Shown piece after piece: positions 14,364-23,132 of a stretch of 64,000 nt of DNA. Each line of letters starts with the position of its first letter. The first letter of the stretch is position 1. Origin of the DNA: Nocardioides sp. Iso805N (GTDB taxonomy: Bacteria; Actinomycetota; Actinomycetes; Propionibacteriales; Nocardioidaceae); NCBI RefSeq assembly GCF_000364605.1, contig NZ_KB822588.1, positions 29,179 through 93,178 on the forward strand, given 5' to 3'. The notes below the pieces were generated by a model. The model searched no databases, had not been told where the DNA came from, and worked only from the letters and a program-made list of their open reading frames with translations. A program made the translations under genes and the position numbers.

Positions 14364-15316
14364 CGACTGCCTCGTCGCAGCGCCGGCCCCTGGCGCTCGT
14401 CACCGGCGCGACCGGCCAGGACGGCATCTACCTCAGCCTGCACCTCGCCGCCACCGGCACCGAAGTGCTGGCGAGCCGTCGCACCGCCACCGCCCGCGAC
14501 CTCTACCTCGCGCACCCACGGATCACGGTGGTCGACCTCGACGTCACCGACACCGCCGCCTTCGCAGCCTTGCTGCGCGCCCGCCAGATCGACGAGGTCT
14601 ACCAGCTCGCCGCGGTCTCGTCCGTCGCCCGGTCCTGGGACGACCCACGTGCCACCGTGGCCGTCAACGCCGACGCCGTCGAGGGCATGCTCGCCGCGGT
14701 GCGCCACATCCGCCCGCAGGCACGGTTCTTCCAGGCCTCCTCGGTCCAGGCGGGCACCACCAGCCCCTACGCGGCCTCGAAGCTGGCCGCCGAGGGCTGG
14801 GTCGCGGACGCACGTGCCCGCGGACTCTTCGCCGTCTCGGGCCGGCTGGCCAACCACGAGTCGCCGCTGCGCCCCGCACACTTCGTCTCCCGGCGGATCG
14901 CCCGCGCCGCGGCCTGTGGCGACGTACTGGACATCGGGGATCTCTCCTCCGAGCGCGACTGGGGACACGCTCGCGACCATGTTGCCGCGATGCCGCAGCT
15001 GCTGCGGCTCGCCGAACCCCTCGATGCCGACATCTGCACCGGCGTCCGACAGCCACTGCGCGCGCTCGCCGAGGCGGCCTATCGAGCGGCGGGTCGGGAG
15101 CCGGGGGCGTACGTCGTCGAGACCGCCACGGTCGCCCGTCCCGCGGACCCGGCCGCGGTCGGCGGCTCAGCCGAGGCGATCACACGGGCCACCGGCTGGC
15201 AGGCGCGCACATCGGTCGCGGATCTGATGGCGGAGATGGTCGCCGTCGAAGCACGCCGACTGGCCACGGGCGCCGAGGACGACCCCGGCTATCTCGGCAT
15301 GCGAGTGTCAGAGTGA
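14360..15316 (+). CDS. GDP-mannose dehydratase-like SDR enzyme, second copy
   Basis: 318 residues from GTG 14360, overlapping the gmd stop by 4 nt. LALVTGATGQDGIYLSLHL, YQLAAVSSVARSW and the catalytic SPYAASKLAAEGW show an extended SDR of the GMD/reductase group, with a shorter nucleotide-binding region than gmd (it lacks RRSSSFN, having SRRTATARDLY). As it is coupled to gmd, it could be the reductase acting on GDP-4-keto-6-deoxymannose, or a diverged dehydratase. The C-terminus overlaps a long hairpin. Confidence 0.8.
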   Translation: MTTASSQRRPLALVTGATGQDGIYLSLHLAATGTEVLASRRTATARDLYLAHPRITVVDLDVTDTAAFAALLRARQIDEVYQLAAVSSVARSWDDPRATVAVNADAVEGMLAAVRHIRPQARFFQASSVQAGTTSPYAASKLAAEGWVADARARGLFAVSGRLANHESPLRPAHFVSRRIARAAACGDVLDIGDLSSERDWGHARDHVAAMPQLLRLAEPLDADICTGVRQPLRALAEAAYRAAGREPGAYVVETATVARPADPAAVGGSAEAITRATGWQARTSVADLMAEMVAVEARRLATGAEDDPGYLGMRVSE

Positions 15317-15348
15317 CCCAGAGGTCACGCTGACACTCACATGCCGAG
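15293..15348. terminator. Long bidirectional hairpin overlapping two convergent stop codons
   Basis: CTCGGCATG and CATGCCGAG, then GAGTGTCAG and CTGACACTC, then GTGACC and GGTCAC pair in order, giving about 25 bp of near-perfect stem. It covers the last codons of the SDR gene and of the thioredoxin gene. Confidence 0.8.
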
Positions 15349-15807
15349 CGGAAGCGCGCCGAGCACCTGCTCCTTGCGCGGCGCCCCGGCCGCGCGAGCG
15401 ACCTCGCGCCCGTCCCCGTCCAGGATCAGGGTGGTGGGCGTCCGCACGACGTTCAGCCGACGGACCACCTCCAGGTGGTGCTCCGCGTCGACCTCGACGT
15501 GCACGACGCCCGGGACGACTTCGGCCACCTCGCCGAGGATCCGCCGCGTCGCTCGGCACGGCGCACAGAACGCGCTGGAGAACTGCACCAGGGTCGCCCT
15601 CTCCCCCGGGACGACGCTCGCGACCGCCTCGCCGAGGCTGGCCCACGTCGAGGGGTCGGTTTCCGCGGGTTGAGCGGTCACATCCTGCTCCGATCCTGCG
15701 CCACGGACTGCGTGGGTCCCGTTGAAGCGGCCGTCGGTGAGCAGGCGATAGCCGCCGAACCCGAGCGCGAGTACGACGGCGGCGAGCACGATCCAGAGTC
15801 CGACCAC
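15337..15807 (-). CDS. Membrane-anchored thioredoxin-like protein
   Basis: 156 residues from the start at 15807. Residues 3-23 form a membrane helix (GLWIVLAAVVLALGFGGYRLL), then a polar linker and a thioredoxin fold with the active site FCAPC and the cis-proline segment VVRTPTTL. Likely a thiol-disulfide protein facing outside the membrane. Similar proteins (ThiX type) are part of the CysA2/SseC neighbourhood in mycobacteria. Confidence 0.88.
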   Translation of the reverse strand: MVGLWIVLAAVVLALGFGGYRLLTDGRFNGTHAVRGAGSEQDVTAQPAETDPSTWASLGEAVASVVPGERATLVQFSSAFCAPCRATRRILGEVAEVVPGVVHVEVDAEHHLEVVRRLNVVRTPTTLILDGDGREVARAAGAPRKEQVLGALPLGM

Positions 15808-15969
15808 GACGGGTGCAACGTCGTACTGCGCCGTCGCGATTCCCCCGAGGATGTGTCGGGCCGGGCATGGGGCGTGCGGGCGGACGCCAACGACGCTCCC
15901 CGACAGCGGGAACGGTGGTCTGGACCAGGTCGTGATCCACGAGATGGGGACAGGCCCTGCGATGCATAG

Positions 15970-16003
15970 ACGGGGCCGTCCCTCCGCAGAGGAACGGCCC
16001 CGT
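15970..16003. terminator. Terminator after the lysine-rich secreted protein
   Basis: ACGGGGCCGT (15970-15979) and ACGGCCCCGT (15994-16003) form a perfect 10-bp stem with a 14-nt loop, about 40 bp past the stop at 16045. Confidence 0.75.
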
Positions 16004-16044
16004 TTATGGGACTTCAGTGATGGGACTCAGTCAGTCAGCGCCGA

Positions 16045-16920
16045 TCAGCTCGGGAGGTTACCGAGCAGACCGTTGAGCAGGCTGGTCAGCTGGCTGGTGT
16101 TGCCGCTGACCAGAGCGCTCACGATCGAGTCGATCGTCGTGTTCAGCTCACTGATCACGTCAGGCAACGCCGGGACGCCCGCCGTCTTCAAGCTGTCAGC
16201 CAGAGTGCCGAGGAGCAGGTCGACGAGGCCGGCTGGGTTGCTCGCCAGCGAGCTCGGGTCGAAACTGCTGAAGGTCGCCACAGCGTTCTCGAAGGCCTTC
16301 TCGATCGCGGTCGGGTCGAGGCCAGCATCGCTGAGCTGGCCGAACAGCGAGGTCAGCTGGCTCGGGTCGATCGAGGTGGCGCCGCTGGCGATCGCCGCGG
16401 AGAGCTGCTTGATCACCCCGGCGAGCTGGTCCGCGCCCGGAACGCCCGAGGCGGCGATCTGGGTGGCGAGGCCGTTGAGGGCGCCGGTCACCTGCGAGGG
16501 GTCGAGGACGCCTTGCAGCTGCGTCAGCAGCGAGTCCAGCGCGCTCGCCGTGCCGGTCGCGGCCTGGTTCGAGGCGGTGGTGCAGTTGGTCTGCTGCGCC
16601 GCGTAGTACTTGCGCGAGGCCCGGTCAGCGGCGACCTTGTGCTTGAGCTTCTTGACCTTCTTCTTGTCGCGCTTGATGACCGCGTGCGACTTGTGGTGCT
16701 TCTTGGCCTTCTTGAGCTTCTTCTTGGCCTTGTGGAGCTTGGCCGTGTCGACGGCGAGCCTGGAGTTCGCCGTGGAGTAGTGCGACGACGCGGTGCTGCA
16801 CGTGGTGGCGGCGGACGCGCCCTCGAGCCCGACGAACGGGGCAAGAACGCCGATGGTGAGAACGGAGCTGAGGCCGAGAGCGGCGATGCGCATGCCCTTG
16901 GTGGCGGGGTTCACGGTCAT
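16045..16920 (-). CDS. Secreted lysine-rich helical protein, unknown
   Basis: 291 residues from ATG 16920. A signal peptide (residues about 10-39, cleavage near GASAA) is followed by a very basic helix (KLHKAKKKLKKAKKHHKSHA, then KRDKKKVKKLKHK), a pair of Cys (CSTA and NCTTAS) that may bridge across it, and a long alpha-helical rest made of recurring LxxLLxxL blocks ending LLNGLLGNLPS. It has no recognised family. The basic stretch could bind DNA, teichoic acids or acidic polysaccharide outside the cell; this is inference. It stands alone with its own terminator. Confidence 0.8.
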   Translation of the reverse strand: MTVNPATKGMRIAALGLSSVLTIGVLAPFVGLEGASAATTCSTASSHYSTANSRLAVDTAKLHKAKKKLKKAKKHHKSHAVIKRDKKKVKKLKHKVAADRASRKYYAAQQTNCTTASNQAATGTASALDSLLTQLQGVLDPSQVTGALNGLATQIAASGVPGADQLAGVIKQLSAAIASGATSIDPSQLTSLFGQLSDAGLDPTAIEKAFENAVATFSSFDPSSLASNPAGLVDLLLGTLADSLKTAGVPALPDVISELNTTIDSIVSALVSGNTSQLTSLLNGLLGNLPS

Positions 16921-17045
16921 GGCGGGGACCTTTCGATGATGGAAACCGGCCGAGGCCGATGTCTTCTGCGAAACGTAACGACCGTGTGACCAGGACGACA
17001 CGGATCATTCATCAGTTCGCCTCAGGTCTAGACCAGAACCGCGTC

Positions 17046-17318
17046 TCAGCCCCCCGCGAACGGCGGCAGGAACTGCACCGCCTGTCCCGGCCGGACCATC
17101 ACCTCCGCCGCGTCCTCCGAGGCGGTCGGTCGATCGTCGACGAGGGTCGAGCAGACAGCCAGTACGTCGCCCAGCCTGGTCCCCGGGTGCAGCGCCATCG
17201 CCCTGGCCATCACGTCGGCCAGGGTGATGGGCGCCGGCGCGTCGAGGATGTCCTGCGACGTACCTGCTGCGGCGCGGGCTCCAGCCCAGTAATGAACAGT
17301 GATGGAGGTTTCAGCCAC
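17046..17318 (-). CDS. MoaD/ThiS-family sulfur carrier protein
   Basis: 90 residues from GTG 17318 (site AAGGTGA upstream). Ubiquitin-like fold with the diagnostic C-terminal diglycine (FLPPFAGG), which is adenylated and thiocarboxylated to carry sulfur. Small MoaD relatives of this type occur next to CysA2/SseC and GlnR genes. It could serve molybdopterin or another thiolation pathway; no moaE or other moa gene is in the window. Confidence 0.87.
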   Translation of the reverse strand: MAETSITVHYWAGARAAAGTSQDILDAPAPITLADVMARAMALHPGTRLGDVLAVCSTLVDDRPTASEDAAEVMVRPGQAVQFLPPFAGG

Positions 17319-17358
17319 TGTCGGCTCACCTTTCGCTACGATGTCTCAACGGTTACGC

Positions 17359-17386
17359 CACCGAGGCTCAGTGTTGCGGCTCGGTG
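17359..17386 (+). promoter_or_regulatory. Hairpin in the glnR 5' leader
   Basis: CACCGAG and CTCGGTG pair perfectly around a 14-nt loop, between a likely -10 (TACGAT, 17337-17342) and the ribosome site GGAGG before ATG 17412. Confidence 0.4.
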
Positions 17387-17411
17387 CTCCTCACTCCACC
17401 TGGAGGAAATC

Positions 17412-18137
17412 ATGAGCACCCTTCTGCTTCTCACCGGCTCGCTCCAGCCCTCTGCCGAGGTGCTTCCCGGCCTCGCGCTGCTCGGCCATCAGGTCAAGGT
17501 GCTGCCGGCCGAGGGTAGCGCTCTGCTCGATGCGCCCGGCGCCGATCTGCTGCTGGTCGACGGCCGCCAGGACCTCGCCCACGCCCGCGACCTGTGCCGC
17601 CTGATCCGCGCCACCGGCGCCGAGGTGCCGGTGCTGCTCATCGTCACCGAGGGCGGCCTGGCCGTGGTCGCGCACGACTGGGGCATGGACGACGTCGTCC
17701 TGCACACCTGCGGCCCCGCGGAGCTCGAGGCACGCATCCGGCTCGCGATCGGCCGGCTCACCGCCGCGCGCGTCGCGGCCGACCCGGACGCGCACGTGAT
17801 CCGCTCGGGTGAGGTCGTCGTGGATGACGCGACCTATACCGCGAAGGTGAGCGGGCGACCGCTCGACCTGACGTTCAAGGAGTTCGAGCTGCTGAAGTTC
17901 CTGGCTCAGCACCCGGGACGCGTCTTCTCCCGTCAGCAGCTGCTGCAGGAGGTCTGGGGTTACGACTACTTCGGCGGCACGCGCACGGTCGACGTCCACA
18001 TCCGGCGTCTGCGCGCCAAGCTCGGCCCGGAGAACGAGACCCTCATCGGCACGGTGCGCAACGTCGGCTACCGCTTCGTGGTGCCGGCCAAGGAGAAGGA
18101 GCAGGCCGACGACGTCGCCCAGCTCGCCAAGGCCTGA
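17412..18137 (+). CDS. glnR: GlnR-like orphan response regulator
   Basis: 241 residues. N-terminal receiver-like domain (1 to about 115) and C-terminal OmpR-type winged helix (FKEFELLKFLAQHPGRVFSR, EVWGYDYFGGTRTVDVHIRR, LIGTVRNVGYRF). The sequence pattern and the neighbourhood (SseC, CysA2, thioredoxin, later mshD) match mycobacterial GlnR, the global nitrogen regulator that works without a partner kinase. GGAGG precedes ATG 17412 by 7 nt. In Mycobacterium tuberculosis mshD follows directly (from memory); here 16 kb of polysaccharide genes lie between. Confidence 0.85.
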   Translation: MSTLLLLTGSLQPSAEVLPGLALLGHQVKVLPAEGSALLDAPGADLLLVDGRQDLAHARDLCRLIRATGAEVPVLLIVTEGGLAVVAHDWGMDDVVLHTCGPAELEARIRLAIGRLTAARVAADPDAHVIRSGEVVVDDATYTAKVSGRPLDLTFKEFELLKFLAQHPGRVFSRQQLLQEVWGYDYFGGTRTVDVHIRRLRAKLGPENETLIGTVRNVGYRFVVPAKEKEQADDVAQLAKA

Positions 18138-18180
18138 GGAATCAGGCCCACCCTGCTCGGCCTCGGCCCCGGATCGAAGG

Positions 18181-18987
18181 TCAGCGGGCTCCGTCGCCGG
18201 TGAAAACGGCGCGCACGGTGCGGAGCAGCAGCACCGCATCACCCCACACCGACCAGCCGTCGACGTAGGCCAGATCGAGCGTGATCGCCTCCTCCCAGGA
18301 GAGCCGAGAGCGCCCGCTGACCTGCCACGGCCCCGTCATGCCTGGCTGCACGAGGAGCCGCCGCCGCTCCCGCTCGTCGTACCTGGCGACCTCCTCGGGC
18401 AGCGCGGGACGCGGGCCGACCAGTGACATCTCGCCCCGCACGACGTTCCACAGCTGAGGCAGCTCGTCGAGCGAGGCCTTGCGCAGGAAGCGACCCACCC
18501 GGGTCACGCGAGGATCGCGACGCATCTTGAACATCGGCCCGGCGGCCTCGTTGAGGCCGCGCAGCCGCTCGCGCCGGGCCTCCGCGTCGACGGCCATCGA
18601 CCGGAACTTGTACATCGTGAACCGACGGCCGCCGCGACCCACCCGTGTCTGCGGGAAGACCGCCGGGCCGTCCGAGTCGAGCCGGACGGCCAGCGCCACC
18701 AGCAGCATCGGCACGGCGAGGAGCACGAGCAACAGGCTCGCCAGCACGCGGTCCACACCGTTCTTGAGGATCACGTGGGGTCTCGACTGACCGCCCGCGG
18801 CGGGGCGAGAGGGCACGAGCAGCACGTCGGACCGATGCGGCGCGAGCGCTCCGCCCCGCACGACGGTTCCGCTGCGCGTGACGATCAGGGCGGCAGGGAG
18901 GTTGGTCGGCATCGTTCGTGTCGGCTCGTGCTGGGGCGATGGTCGGGAGGTGCTCAGCGGCGGTGCTCCGGGCGGGGCGATGCTCAT
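18181..18987 (-). CDS. Undecaprenyl-phosphate sugar-1-phosphate transferase (initiating)
   Basis: 268 residues from ATG 18987. Bacterial sugar transferase: one membrane helix (RVLASLLLVLLAVPMLLVAL), then FTMYKFRSM, KMRRDPRVTRVGRFLRK, LDELPQLWNVVRGEMSLVGP and GMTGPWQVSGRS. It loads the first sugar phosphate onto the lipid carrier and so starts repeat-unit assembly. This is the short form without the N-terminal multi-helix domain. Its ATG overlaps the galE stop (ATGA). Confidence 0.92.
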   Translation of the reverse strand: MSIAPPGAPPLSTSRPSPQHEPTRTMPTNLPAALIVTRSGTVVRGGALAPHRSDVLLVPSRPAAGGQSRPHVILKNGVDRVLASLLLVLLAVPMLLVALAVRLDSDGPAVFPQTRVGRGGRRFTMYKFRSMAVDAEARRERLRGLNEAAGPMFKMRRDPRVTRVGRFLRKASLDELPQLWNVVRGEMSLVGPRPALPEEVARYDERERRRLLVQPGMTGPWQVSGRSRLSWEEAITLDLAYVDGWSVWGDAVLLLRTVRAVFTGDGAR

Positions 18988-20006
18988 CCCGCCACCCTCC
19001 TGGCGGGTGCCGGCGCCGTTGGTCGCCCGACCTGCTCGCACCAGCCGGACCATGCCGATCGGACCATGTCTTCGAGCGAGCGTTCGGCACGCCAGTCCAT
19101 GGCGGCGCGGATGCGGCTCACGTCGGCGACGACGCTTGCTGGATCACCGGCGCGACGATCGACGACGACCGGCTCGATCAGCCACCCGGTCACAGCGCCG
19201 ATGACCTCGACCACCTCGGCCACCGACGCGCCGCGTCCGGTGCCGACGTTGAACACCTCGCCGTGCCGCATCGCTGTGTCGAGGTAGCCGAGGGCCGCCA
19301 CGTGGGCGGCGGCCAGGTCGCGGACATCGACGAAGTCCCGCACGCAGGTGCCGTCAGAGGTGGGGTAGTCGCCACCGAAGATGCGCGGGGCCTCGCCACG
19401 GGCGAGGCCGGCGAACACCATCGGAATGAGATTGGATATCCCCGGGTCGGCGAGTCCGGGGCGGGCCGCCCCGGCCACGTTGAAGTAGCGAAGGTTGACC
19501 GCTCGCAATCCCCAGGCGCCGTACGCCGCGCGGTTGAGCCACTCCCCCGCCAGTTTCGTCTGGCCGTAGGGGGAGATCGGCTCTGGGATGGCATCCTCGC
19601 CCACCGCCCCCGCCGCGCCCTCGGGACGTGCGGCGACGTCACCGTAGACGGCGGCGGAGGAGGAGAAGACCAGTCGGTGCACGCGTGCCTGAGCCATGGC
19701 GTCGTGCAGAGCGAGCAGCCCGTCGACGTTCTGCCGGTAGTACCAAGCCGGGCGCCGTACCGACTCGGCCACCTGCTTGTGGGCGGCCAGATGCACGACG
19801 GCCTCGATGCGATAGATCCGCATGATGCTCAGCAGCGCCGTGGCCGCGCCGGGGGCAGCAAGGTCGACCTCCATGAGAGGTACGTCGGCAGGCAGCCGCT
19901 CGGGCCGCCCGGTGCTCAGATCGTCGACCACGACGACGGGCACGCCCGATCCGACGAGCAGGTCAACGACGTGTGCGCCGATGTAGCCCGCCCCACCAGT
20001 CACCAT
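18984..20006 (-). CDS. galE: UDP-glucose 4-epimerase
   Basis: 340 residues from ATG 20006. Interconverts UDP-glucose and UDP-galactose. MVTGGAGYIGAHVVDLL, VVHLAAHKQVAES, FSSSAAVYGD and the catalytic SPYGQTKLAGEW, then LRYFNVAGA and the C-terminal RAGDPASVVADV, give the full GalE order. The frame extends upstream, but the family starts here. Coupled to the initiating transferase. Confidence 0.92.
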   Translation of the reverse strand: MVTGGAGYIGAHVVDLLVGSGVPVVVVDDLSTGRPERLPADVPLMEVDLAAPGAATALLSIMRIYRIEAVVHLAAHKQVAESVRRPAWYYRQNVDGLLALHDAMAQARVHRLVFSSSAAVYGDVAARPEGAAGAVGEDAIPEPISPYGQTKLAGEWLNRAAYGAWGLRAVNLRYFNVAGAARPGLADPGISNLIPMVFAGLARGEAPRIFGGDYPTSDGTCVRDFVDVRDLAAAHVAALGYLDTAMRHGEVFNVGTGRGASVAEVVEVIGAVTGWLIEPVVVDRRAGDPASVVADVSRIRAAMDWRAERSLEDMVRSAWSGWCEQVGRPTAPAPARRVAG

Positions 20007-20191
20007 CACCGGGCCGACCCCGGCCGCGAACCGTCCGTTCGTGTGCTTCGTCAATGTCCTGCCCCAGCAGATCCCCCAACCGGTCGAGCGACCGGCCCAC
20101 GACGTTCGTGGTAGCCAGGAGAGTCCGCTCAGGACGGACCATGACGCCGAAGACGCAGAAATGTGTTGCCGGCGGATTCTGGACTCCGTGT

Positions 20192-21637
20192 TCAGCCTCC
20201 GGAGAGTGGCCGGTAGACGCGCACGTAGTCGACCAGCAGCTTGGCGGGAAGTGCTGTCAGCTGGTTGTCGGCGGGGTCGGCGTAGCCCCAGTAGCTCTGG
20301 CCGACCTGGAGGTTGAGCCGGATGTCGGCCGGCCCGGCAAGCGACGTCGACATCCACGGTGCCTGTGAGCGGGAGACGACCCCTACCACGTGGTGGTCGA
20401 AGCTGAAGACCAGGCAATCCGGCGACCAGTCCACGGCGTAGAGGTGGAAGCCGTCGGCGACTGGCGGGGCGCCGGGGTCGGTTCCCCATCCCGAGAGGTG
20501 CTGACTGCCTGGCGGCGAGGCGGTGTTCTGGTGCACCGTCCATTGGTAGGAACCGGAGCGATAGCCCGGCCGGACCGTCGGCTCACCCCAGGCCTCGACG
20601 ACGTCGACCTCTCCGGGGGTGTCCACCCCGCGAAGCCAGAAGGCCGGCCACAGGCCCCGCGAGTGACCTACCTGCGTCGGCAGCTTCGCGCGGATCTCCC
20701 AGCGCCCGTACTGCCGGGCGTAACGGCCGATCGTGTCGAGGTAGCCGGTGGTGAAAGGCCGGCCGGCGGTGTCCTGCCGACGCGCCTCGATGGTGAGCAG
20801 GCCTCCCCCGACCGAGACGTTGGCGGCCTGGATCCGGGCCTGGTCGTAGGACAGCGACTCACCGTCGTGCACGCGCCAATGGGTCGGATCGACCTTGGTG
20901 CCATCGAAGTCATCGGACCAGTCCAACACGCCCTGCGTGGGCTGTGAGTAGTCCAGCGGTTGGCAGGGGCTCGCGGGCCCGCTGGCTGGTGACGACCCGG
21001 CCGGCGGACGGGACGCGCTCGGCGAGGCGGCCTGCGTCGCGGCGTGGTCCGCGGGAACGGAGGTTGTCGACACCGTGGTTCGGACGGTGTCGATCTGGAT
21101 CCGGGCGGAGGCGCGGTGCCGGCCGGCCTTCACGTGGGCTTGCACCACGGGCGCGCCGTCCCGGTAGGTGACGGTGACGGTCTGCCAGGCCGGCGACAGC
21201 TGTCTGCCGGTCCGGGCCAGCACCGACCGCCCGGTCCGGGCCTGGGTGACCAACGTGACCACGACGGGCTGAGGTCGCTGACGCACCGACCGCATCCGAA
21301 GGGTCACGACCACCGGCTCACCCGGACCTCCGTGCACCAGCGGCCCCCATGCGCTCGCGGGGCCGTGGCCCACGCGACGGACCACCTCCAGCACGCCATC
21401 GCCATGGTCGACGCGGCGTACCTTCGAACCGGTTCCAGCGCTCCAGCCGTCCACGCCGCGCCGGAAGCGCGCCGTGGTGACCGTCGGAGCAAGACCCTCG
21501 CCTGCCGCTCGAACCGACGAGCCGGCGGGTCGGTCCAACAGGCCGGCCGACGCCGTAGCTGCCGCGCACTGTCCGATCACGACAGCAACGACCGCCCACG
21601 CGGCCGGTCTCACGGCGGCTCTCATCAGCGCGCGCAT
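20192..21637 (-). CDS. Secreted GH16 family beta-glucanase-like hydrolase
   Basis: 481 residues. A signal peptide follows ATG 21637 (MRALMRAAVRPAAWAVVAVV, cleavage near ASA). Residues about 50-200 form an N-terminal beta-rich domain of carbohydrate-binding type, then a Ser/Pro linker, then the GH16 domain: WSDDFDG, GYLDTIGRYARQYGRWEIRA, LWPAFWL and the catalytic EVDVVE. GH16 enzymes cut beta-1,3/1,4 or related glycans; inside this locus it may trim or release the polymer. The frame opens up to 21811, but the signal peptide fixes a start near 21637. Confidence 0.9.
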   Translation of the reverse strand: MRALMRAAVRPAAWAVVAVVIGQCAAATASAGLLDRPAGSSVRAAGEGLAPTVTTARFRRGVDGWSAGTGSKVRRVDHGDGVLEVVRRVGHGPASAWGPLVHGGPGEPVVVTLRMRSVRQRPQPVVVTLVTQARTGRSVLARTGRQLSPAWQTVTVTYRDGAPVVQAHVKAGRHRASARIQIDTVRTTVSTTSVPADHAATQAASPSASRPPAGSSPASGPASPCQPLDYSQPTQGVLDWSDDFDGTKVDPTHWRVHDGESLSYDQARIQAANVSVGGGLLTIEARRQDTAGRPFTTGYLDTIGRYARQYGRWEIRAKLPTQVGHSRGLWPAFWLRGVDTPGEVDVVEAWGEPTVRPGYRSGSYQWTVHQNTASPPGSQHLSGWGTDPGAPPVADGFHLYAVDWSPDCLVFSFDHHVVGVVSRSQAPWMSTSLAGPADIRLNLQVGQSYWGYADPADNQLTALPAKLLVDYVRVYRPLSGG

Positions 21638-21805
21638 CACCACGTCCCCCCGAGAAGAAGCTGCTGATCCTGTGGCCAGGAGCGCCATGCCGCGCACCCC
21701 GCGCGCTTGACCCTCCCGAGATCGAATCGATCCGTCAAGTGGCGTCATAACCCACCGAGCGGCTGCTCCACCAAGGAGAAGGGCCGACTTCCCGAGGAGT
21801 ATCAC

Positions 21806-23131
21806 GTGCATCCCGAGGCACCCGCGACTGTTTCGCTGCAGCTTGACAAGGCAGCTGCTGCCTTGCGGCGACGGTGGCCGACCGCGCTGCTCGCGCTGGT
21901 GATCTGGTTCGGCATCGGCATGGTCGCGTGCTCACTCGCGCCGACCAGCCGCACCGCCACCGCGGCCGTCACCGTCGAATCCTTCGCCGCTGCTTCGCCG
22001 ACGACCGGCACACCGCCGGCGCCGGACATGCCGACGGAGCAGCAGAACGTGACCAGCACCGCCGTACTCGACCAAGCGGGTCGTGCGCTGAGAGTGTCGG
22101 CCAGCGCTGTCGACGGTGCGCTCACCGTGGCGAATCCCGCCCAATCGCGCGTGCTCACGGTCTCCTACACCGCCGCTTCCGCTGCCCAGGCAGCGCAGGG
22201 CGCGAACACTGTCGCGACGACCTATCTGACCGTACGACGGACCGCGGCACTGGCCCAGGCACACGCCCAGACCGCCGTGTTGCAGGCGCAGATCAGTCTG
22301 CTGCGCCGGGACCTCCCGAGGCCGCGCAAGGCGCCCGGCGCCCTCGAGAACGCTGACGGTCAGCAACTCGCCAACCTCGAGGCCCAGGTCACCGATCTCG
22401 CCCTGGTCGATGACGCCAGCGGCGGCCACGTCACCCGTCAGGCAACCCCCGCGTCGGCTACGTCGGGGCCGTCCCTCGTGATCTATCTGGCCGGTGCGCT
22501 GGTGCTCGGCCTGGCCAGCGCCGTCGCCGTCGCGCTGCTGCGCGACAGGATGTCTCGCCGGGCCAGCGACCCACAACTGCTCAGCTCCCGTATCGGCGCC
22601 CCCGTGGTCGTCGCGAACCGTCACACCTCCGCCAACGACGTTCTCCGCACGCTCGCGCTGCGGCTCGACCTGGATGCCCGGACCGCAACGCGGACCATCG
22701 CCGTTGCAGGCACTCCCACACCGGCACTCGCGCACCTGCTGGCCGAGCGAATGGGGCATCAGGGTCTCCGCACGCGACTGGTGCAAGCCAGTGATGTCAG
22801 CCCTCTGGGTGTGGACCGCGGCTGGCCGACCGCGAAGGTCGGCCGCGTCCTCATCGTCGACCTGGGCAGCGACATCGACGATCCGGTCGCGGCGACGGTT
22901 GCCAGCCGTTGCGACCTCGTCATCCTGGTGGTGACCACCAAGGCTCCCCTGGCCCACACCGACGCCTTCCTCGCACTTCTACGGGCCGCCGGCCGCCAGG
23001 TGACAGGCGCCGTGCTCCTGGACCGGCAGCACCCGCTCTGCACCGCTGCCGAGGACGGCGCCATGACGACGTCGCCCGCAGGGTCGAGCAACCCGCCGGC
23101 GGACGACGCCCTCGAGCAGGAGGGCGCCTGA
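21806..23131 (+). CDS. Wzz-like chain-length protein with a degenerate BY-kinase domain
   Basis: 441 residues from GTG 21806 (GAGGAG 7 nt upstream). First helix near 28-45 (ALLALVIWFGIGMVACSLAP), an outside domain with a helical part, second helix (LVIYLAGALVLGLASAVAVALL), then a cytoplasmic domain shaped like CpsD/Wzc kinases: IAVAGTPTPALAHLLAERMG, VGRVLIVDLGSDIDD, CDLVILVVTT. The position of Walker A carries TPTPALAH with no GK[ST], so it is unlikely to bind ATP in the usual way, and no Tyr-rich tail is seen. It probably sets polymer length. The stop is 1 nt before the pssD-like start. Confidence 0.82.
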   Translation: MHPEAPATVSLQLDKAAAALRRRWPTALLALVIWFGIGMVACSLAPTSRTATAAVTVESFAAASPTTGTPPAPDMPTEQQNVTSTAVLDQAGRALRVSASAVDGALTVANPAQSRVLTVSYTAASAAQAAQGANTVATTYLTVRRTAALAQAHAQTAVLQAQISLLRRDLPRPRKAPGALENADGQQLANLEAQVTDLALVDDASGGHVTRQATPASATSGPSLVIYLAGALVLGLASAVAVALLRDRMSRRASDPQLLSSRIGAPVVVANRHTSANDVLRTLALRLDLDARTATRTIAVAGTPTPALAHLLAERMGHQGLRTRLVQASDVSPLGVDRGWPTAKVGRVLIVDLGSDIDDPVAATVASRCDLVILVVTTKAPLAHTDAFLALLRAAGRQVTGAVLLDRQHPLCTAAEDGAMTTSPAGSSNPPADDALEQEGA

Positions 23132-23132
23132 G

